Part shown: positions 4,677-7,008 of the stretch, piece by piece
Layout of the letters: each line of letters begins with the position of its first letter
Position numbering within the stretch: position 1 is the stretch's first letter
Assembly (NCBI GenBank): GCA_046729895.1
Contig: JBKPHP010000077.1
Coordinates: forward strand, 1 to 7,008
Length of the DNA: 7,008 nucleotides
Direction: 5' to 3'
Origin: DASXBA01 sp046729895
GTDB taxonomy: Bacteria > Actinomycetota > Thermoleophilia > Solirubrobacterales > Thermoleophilaceae
The notes under the pieces: model-generated
What the model was told of the DNA's origin: nothing
The model's input: the letters and a program-made list of their open reading frames with translations, nothing else
The model's database searches: none
Program-made: the position numbers and the translations under genes

Positions 4677-5437
4677 CAGTGCAGCACGGTTGCCAGGCGG
4701 CGGCGGTGCTCGCGCGCCAGGGGGTGGTCCGGCCCGAGCTCCGTGAAGATCCCGACCATCACGCGCCGGAGCAGATCCCGCCTATCGGGATCCTCACTCG
4801 ACGGCAGCTCCTCCTGCAACAGCTCGAGCGCCCGCGCGTGGTCACCGGCGTCCCAGGCCTCGAAGGCCGGCGCGAGCTCCTCATCGCCTCGGAGCATGAG
4901 CCGCGCGCGGGCCGCCAGGCCATCCGCCACGAAGTCACCGGCCGTCGGCTCGAGCAGCTCCAGTGCCTCCTCCGCCCCGCCGCGGCTAAGCAGGAGCCTT
5001 GCCAGCGACCGCTTGGCCTCCTGGTGACGCGGATCGAGCTCGAGCGCCCGACGTAGCGAGGCCTCGTCGCCGCGGGCAGCCAGCTCGTCCGCCTCCGACG
5101 GGAACAGCGAATCGAAGAAGTGCTCGACCTGCGCGGGCGGAATCGCCCCCGTGAACTCCGACACCACCGCTCCGTCGCGGAACGCCTTCACCGAGGGGAT
5201 TCCCTGGACCCTGAAACTGGCCGCGAGGCCCGGGTTGGCGTCCACGTCGACCTTGGCGAGCTCTACCCGCCCGGCGCGCGCGGCGGCCGCTCGCTCGAGC
5301 GCGGGTGACAGGGCCTTGCAGGGCCCGCACCACTCGGCCCAGAAGTCGACCACCACCGGCAGCTCGCGCGAGCGCTCGATGACGCGCTGCGGGAACTCCG
5401 CCTGGTCGACGTCGAAGACGGCCGCCTCAGGAGACAC
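4676..5437 (-). CDS. Thioredoxin-TPR fusion, CnoX/YbbN-like co-chaperone
   Basis: A 253-residue protein, probably cytoplasmic. Residues 5-110 form a complete thioredoxin domain with the active site WCGPC (Cys37, Cys40) and the cis-proline in GIPSV (Pro81). The remaining 140 residues are helical, with TPR-like repeats (ASLRRALELDPRHQEAKRSLARLLL, then EEALELL and a later ALELLQEEL). This architecture matches the CnoX (YbbN) family, which binds unfolded or oxidised clients and hands them to chaperonin. E. coli CnoX lacks CxxC, whereas this one keeps it and should be redox active. The frame is open up to 5512, but GTG 5437 is the likely start: it begins just before the thioredoxin fold, has GAGGG a few bases upstream, and overlaps the cyclophilin end by 11 bp, implying one mRNA and coupled translation. 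Confidence 0.9.
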   Translation of the reverse strand: MSPEAAVFDVDQAEFPQRVIERSRELPVVVDFWAEWCGPCKALSPALERAAAARAGRVELAKVDVDANPGLAASFRVQGIPSVKAFRDGAVVSEFTGAIPPAQVEHFFDSLFPSEADELAARGDEASLRRALELDPRHQEAKRSLARLLLSRGGAEEALELLEPTAGDFVADGLAARARLMLRGDEELAPAFEAWDAGDHARALELLQEELPSSEDPDRRDLLRRVMVGIFTELGPDHPLAREHRRRLATVLH

Positions 5438-6110
5438 GCGCCCTCGCCTTCTCGAGCACCACGGGGCGTAGCGGTGTTCCGACCTCGCCGCTCTCGGGGT
5501 CGCCGAGGGCATCGATTCGCTCGGCCGCGTTCAAGCCCCTCACCACCCGGCCGAGCACCGCGTACTCGGGCGGGAGACCGGCGTCGCGGCCGGTCACGAT
5601 GTAGAACTGACTGCCCGCCGTCCCGGCCGGCTGCTCGGGGGTCTTGCCCATCGCCACCACGCCCTTCTCGTACCTAGTTCGTTTCGGCGGCCTGTCGAGC
5701 GTCGTGTAGCCGGGTCCTCCGTTTCCGGTGCCCGTGGGATCTCCGCCCTGGACAACGAAGCCGGGCACGATGCGGTGGAAGCGCGTCTTGTCATAGAAGC
5801 CGCGGCGAACCAGGGAGATGAAGGAAGCCGCCACGCTCGGTGAGCCCTTCACGTCGAGACGGATGGTGATGTCGCCGCAGCTCGTGGTCAGTATCACGTC
5901 GTAGGTCCGTCGCGGGTCGAGCGGGCGAACGGGCCTGTGCGCGCCGCGCTCGGGGCGCGGTTTGGGCGCATGGACCTCCTCGCAGCCCCCCGGAGGCGGG
6001 CTGTTCGCATTGCTGGACCCGCCGCTGGTCTTCTTCTTGCCGTCGCCGCCGTTGCAACCGGCCGCAGCCAGCGTGAGCGTCAGTGCCATAACCAAGAGCG
6101 GCCGCGTCAC
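5427..6110 (-). CDS. Cyclophilin-type peptidyl-prolyl isomerase, predicted lipoprotein
   Basis: A 227-residue exported protein. From GTG 6110 it begins MTRPLLVMALTLTLAAAGC: a short basic start, a hydrophobic core and a lipobox ending at Cys19, the predicted lipidation site. A Gly/Ser/Lys/Pro-rich linker (20-66) leads to a cyclophilin domain (68-222) with FHRIVPGFVVQGGD at 111-124 (catalytic Arg113, Phe118, Gln121) and SQFYIVTGRDAGLPPEYAVLGRV at 167-189. It should isomerise prolyl bonds in proteins outside the membrane. The Trp that binds cyclosporin in human CypA is not evident. Cys43 and Cys78 could form a disulfide. The ATG at 6089 would give a signal peptide that is too short, and the longer open frame upstream runs antisense to the HAD gene, so GTG 6110 is preferred. 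It overlaps the thioredoxin-TPR gene and diverges from the HAD gene. Confidence 0.92.
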   Translation of the reverse strand: MTRPLLVMALTLTLAAAGCNGGDGKKKTSGGSSNANSPPPGGCEEVHAPKPRPERGAHRPVRPLDPRRTYDVILTTSCGDITIRLDVKGSPSVAASFISLVRRGFYDKTRFHRIVPGFVVQGGDPTGTGNGGPGYTTLDRPPKRTRYEKGVVAMGKTPEQPAGTAGSQFYIVTGRDAGLPPEYAVLGRVVRGLNAAERIDALGDPESGEVGTPLRPVVLEKARARVS

Positions 6111-6128
6111 CGCGTCTAGGCTAGCGAC
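6111..6128. promoter_or_regulatory. 18-bp divergent promoter spacer with overlapping opposed -10 hexamers
   Basis: On the + strand TAGGCT (6117-6122) ends 6 bp before GTG 6129. On the - strand TAGCCT (6123-6118) ends 7 bp before GTG 6110. Both fit TANNNT and both would place the transcription start at or next to the GTG, giving leaderless mRNAs. Neither gene has a Shine-Dalgarno. The two hexamers share five base pairs, so both promoters could not be melted at once. No clear -35 is visible for either. Confidence 0.5.
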
Positions 6129-6938
6129 GTGCCCCTCTCCCCCCTGGTCCGCGGCTACGACCAGCTGATCCTCGATCTGGACGGGTGCATCTACGTCGGC
6201 GAGGAGCCCCTGCCGGGCGCCGTGGAGGCGGTGGACAGCCTGCGGGAGGCCGGGAAGCGAGTCGCGTTCGCCACCAACGATCCGCGGCACGCGACCGAGG
6301 ACTACGTCACCAGGTTGTGGCGAATCGGCCTTCGGGCGTCGGTCGCCGATGTCGTGACCGTCGGCGGCGCGGTACAGCACCTGCTCGCAGAGACGCGGCG
6401 CGGTCGAACCGCCTTCGTCATCGGGACCCAGGCGCTGGTCCGCCACGTGGCCGATGCGGGCCTTCGGGTGCTGAACGGGACCGATCTCGCCTCGCGTGCG
6501 GCTGTGGTCGTGGTCGGCGGAACCGAGCAACTGGTCTACGACGACCTGCGCGACGCCTCCCTCGCCCTACGCCGCGGCGCCGACTTCATCGCCACCGGCA
6601 GGGATCCCACCTATCCGCAACCCGACGGCCTCTGGCCCGGAACGGGGGCGATCGTCGCCGCCGTGGAGTACGCCACGGGGCGCAGGGCGTCCATCGTTGG
6701 CAAGCCCGAGCCCCAGCTGTTTCTCACGGCCGTCGACCGCCTGGGCGAGGGTCGCACGCTCGTGGTGGGCGATCGACTCGACTCGGACGTAGCCGCGGCC
6801 GAGCGCGCCGGGCTCGACGCCGCACTGGTGCTCAGTGGCGGAACCACGGCCATCGAGGCGGAAGCGGCGCGAGCCGCGGACGCGTCCAAACCGGTGGCGG
6901 TGGCGGAGAGCCTGTCGAAGCTGGTATTACGGGGTTAG
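6129..6938 (+). CDS. HAD-superfamily hydrolase, NagD/class IIA type sugar or nucleotide phosphatase
   Basis: A 269-residue cytosolic phosphatase with the full HAD signature. Motif I is DLDGCIY with nucleophile Asp16 and acid/base Asp18. Motif II is FATND (Thr49). The motif III lysine is in GKPEPQLF (Lys192). Motif IV is GDRLDSD (214-220), providing Mg2+ ligands. The cap between motifs II and III and the overall length fit subfamily IIA (NagD, 4-nitrophenylphosphatase, glycerol-3-phosphate or pyridoxal phosphatases), so it probably removes phosphate from a small metabolite. The substrate is not predictable. Motif II reads TND rather than the common TNN, and motif IV has Ser where Thr is usual. 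GTG 6129 is the first possible start after the in-frame TAG at 6117, and appears leaderless. It converges on the next gene with only 4 bp between stop codons. Confidence 0.93.
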   Translation: MPLSPLVRGYDQLILDLDGCIYVGEEPLPGAVEAVDSLREAGKRVAFATNDPRHATEDYVTRLWRIGLRASVADVVTVGGAVQHLLAETRRGRTAFVIGTQALVRHVADAGLRVLNGTDLASRAAVVVVGGTEQLVYDDLRDASLALRRGADFIATGRDPTYPQPDGLWPGTGAIVAAVEYATGRRASIVGKPEPQLFLTAVDRLGEGRTLVVGDRLDSDVAAAERAGLDAALVLSGGTTAIEAEAARAADASKPVAVAESLSKLVLRG

Positions 6939-6950
6939 AGGCCTAGGCCT
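6939..6950. repeat. 12-bp palindrome over convergent stop codons
   Basis: AGGCCTAGGCCT is a perfect palindrome starting right after the HAD stop (6936-6938) and containing the stop of the - strand gene (CTA at 6943-6945). It may be a compact bidirectional terminator element or chance. No T-run is present. Confidence 0.3.
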
Positions 6951-7008
6951 TGTCCACGCCCAGGAGGGCGTACGCCTCCGGAGTCACGGCCAACCCGCCC
7001 TCGCGGGC
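6943..7008 (-). CDS. 3' end of an unidentified - strand gene (partial)
   Basis: Reading the - strand from the window edge, 21 codons are open down to TAG (complement of 6943-6945). The last residues are EGGLAVTPEAYALLGVDKA. The codon use has strong third-position GC and the peptide looks natural (a helix followed by a short loop), so this is probably the C-terminus of a real protein. It is too short to assign a family. The stop lies 4 bp from that of the convergent HAD gene. Confidence 0.5.
   Translation of the reverse strand, partial: AREGGLAVTPEAYALLGVDKA

Noticed and set aside
5438..5512. Longer N-terminus for the thioredoxin-TPR protein from 5512
   Set aside because: The extra 25 residues are Arg-rich, overlap the cyclophilin coding region and precede a complete thioredoxin fold; GTG 5437 has a ribosome binding site.
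6111..6530. Extension of the cyclophilin frame to 6530 on the - strand
   Set aside because: It lies antisense to the conserved HAD phosphatase, and the signal peptide with lipobox starts at GTG 6110, so the upstream part is only an open antisense frame.
6185..6946. 253-codon + strand frame overlapping the HAD gene
   Set aside because: Arg/Gly-rich product in a shifted frame; all HAD motifs are in the frame starting at 6129.
1..7008. tRNA, rRNA, CRISPR, insertion sequence or integrase
   Set aside because: No cloverleaf or rRNA-like sequence, no spaced direct repeats of CRISPR type, no terminal inverted repeats and no transposase or recombinase motif were seen.

Overview
The window is about 70% GC, nearly every base is coding, and several genes have GTG starts without a Shine-Dalgarno sequence. 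With an actinobacterial-type DivIVA-domain protein, this points to an actinomycete (phylum Actinomycetota). The lipoprotein cyclophilin, the CnoX-like thioredoxin and the uncharacterised small genes would suit a deep branch such as Thermoleophilia/Solirubrobacterales, but that placement is inference. I see no rRNA, tRNA, CRISPR array, insertion sequence, phage gene or base-composition shift, so it reads as ordinary chromosome.

Layout, left to right. (1) The 3' end of an unidentified + strand gene (1-222) converges on a classical short-chain dehydrogenase on the - strand (314-1006), with a hairpin between them. (2) Only 43 bp separate the dehydrogenase from a divergent + strand gene (1050-2039) for a protein of probable lipocalin/CrtC-like fold. 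(3) A run of four + strand genes follows: a DivIVA-domain coiled-coil protein with a heptapeptide-repeat N-terminus (2132-2992), a small SCP2-like protein (3073-3579), a very acidic small protein (3684-4004) and a helical protein with two C-terminal membrane segments (4037-4642). (4) A - strand pair converges on that run: a cyclophilin lipoprotein (5427-6110) whose 3' end overlaps the start of a thioredoxin-TPR protein (4676-5437) by 11 bp. (5) A NagD-type HAD phosphatase (6129-6938) diverges from the cyclophilin across 18 bp and converges on the 3' end of another - strand gene (6943-7008, partial).

How the genes may work together. The clearest functional pairing is cyclophilin plus thioredoxin-TPR: both act in protein folding or thiol homeostasis, one tethered outside the membrane and one probably in the cytoplasm. 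The DivIVA-like, SCP2-like, acidic and membrane proteins are collinear, but each gap between them holds a hairpin, dyad or promoter-like element, so they may be separate transcription units. Nothing in their sequences proves a shared pathway.

The most notable non-coding signals are an 11-bp-period tandem direct repeat upstream of the DivIVA-like gene (response-regulator-box geometry), a 19-bp dyad just before the membrane-protein start, and an 18-bp divergent spacer in which two opposed TANNNT hexamers overlap and each sits one leaderless-promoter distance from a GTG start. I found no convincing evidence for a wholly new multi-gene system. The orphan proteins and these sites are the best leads.
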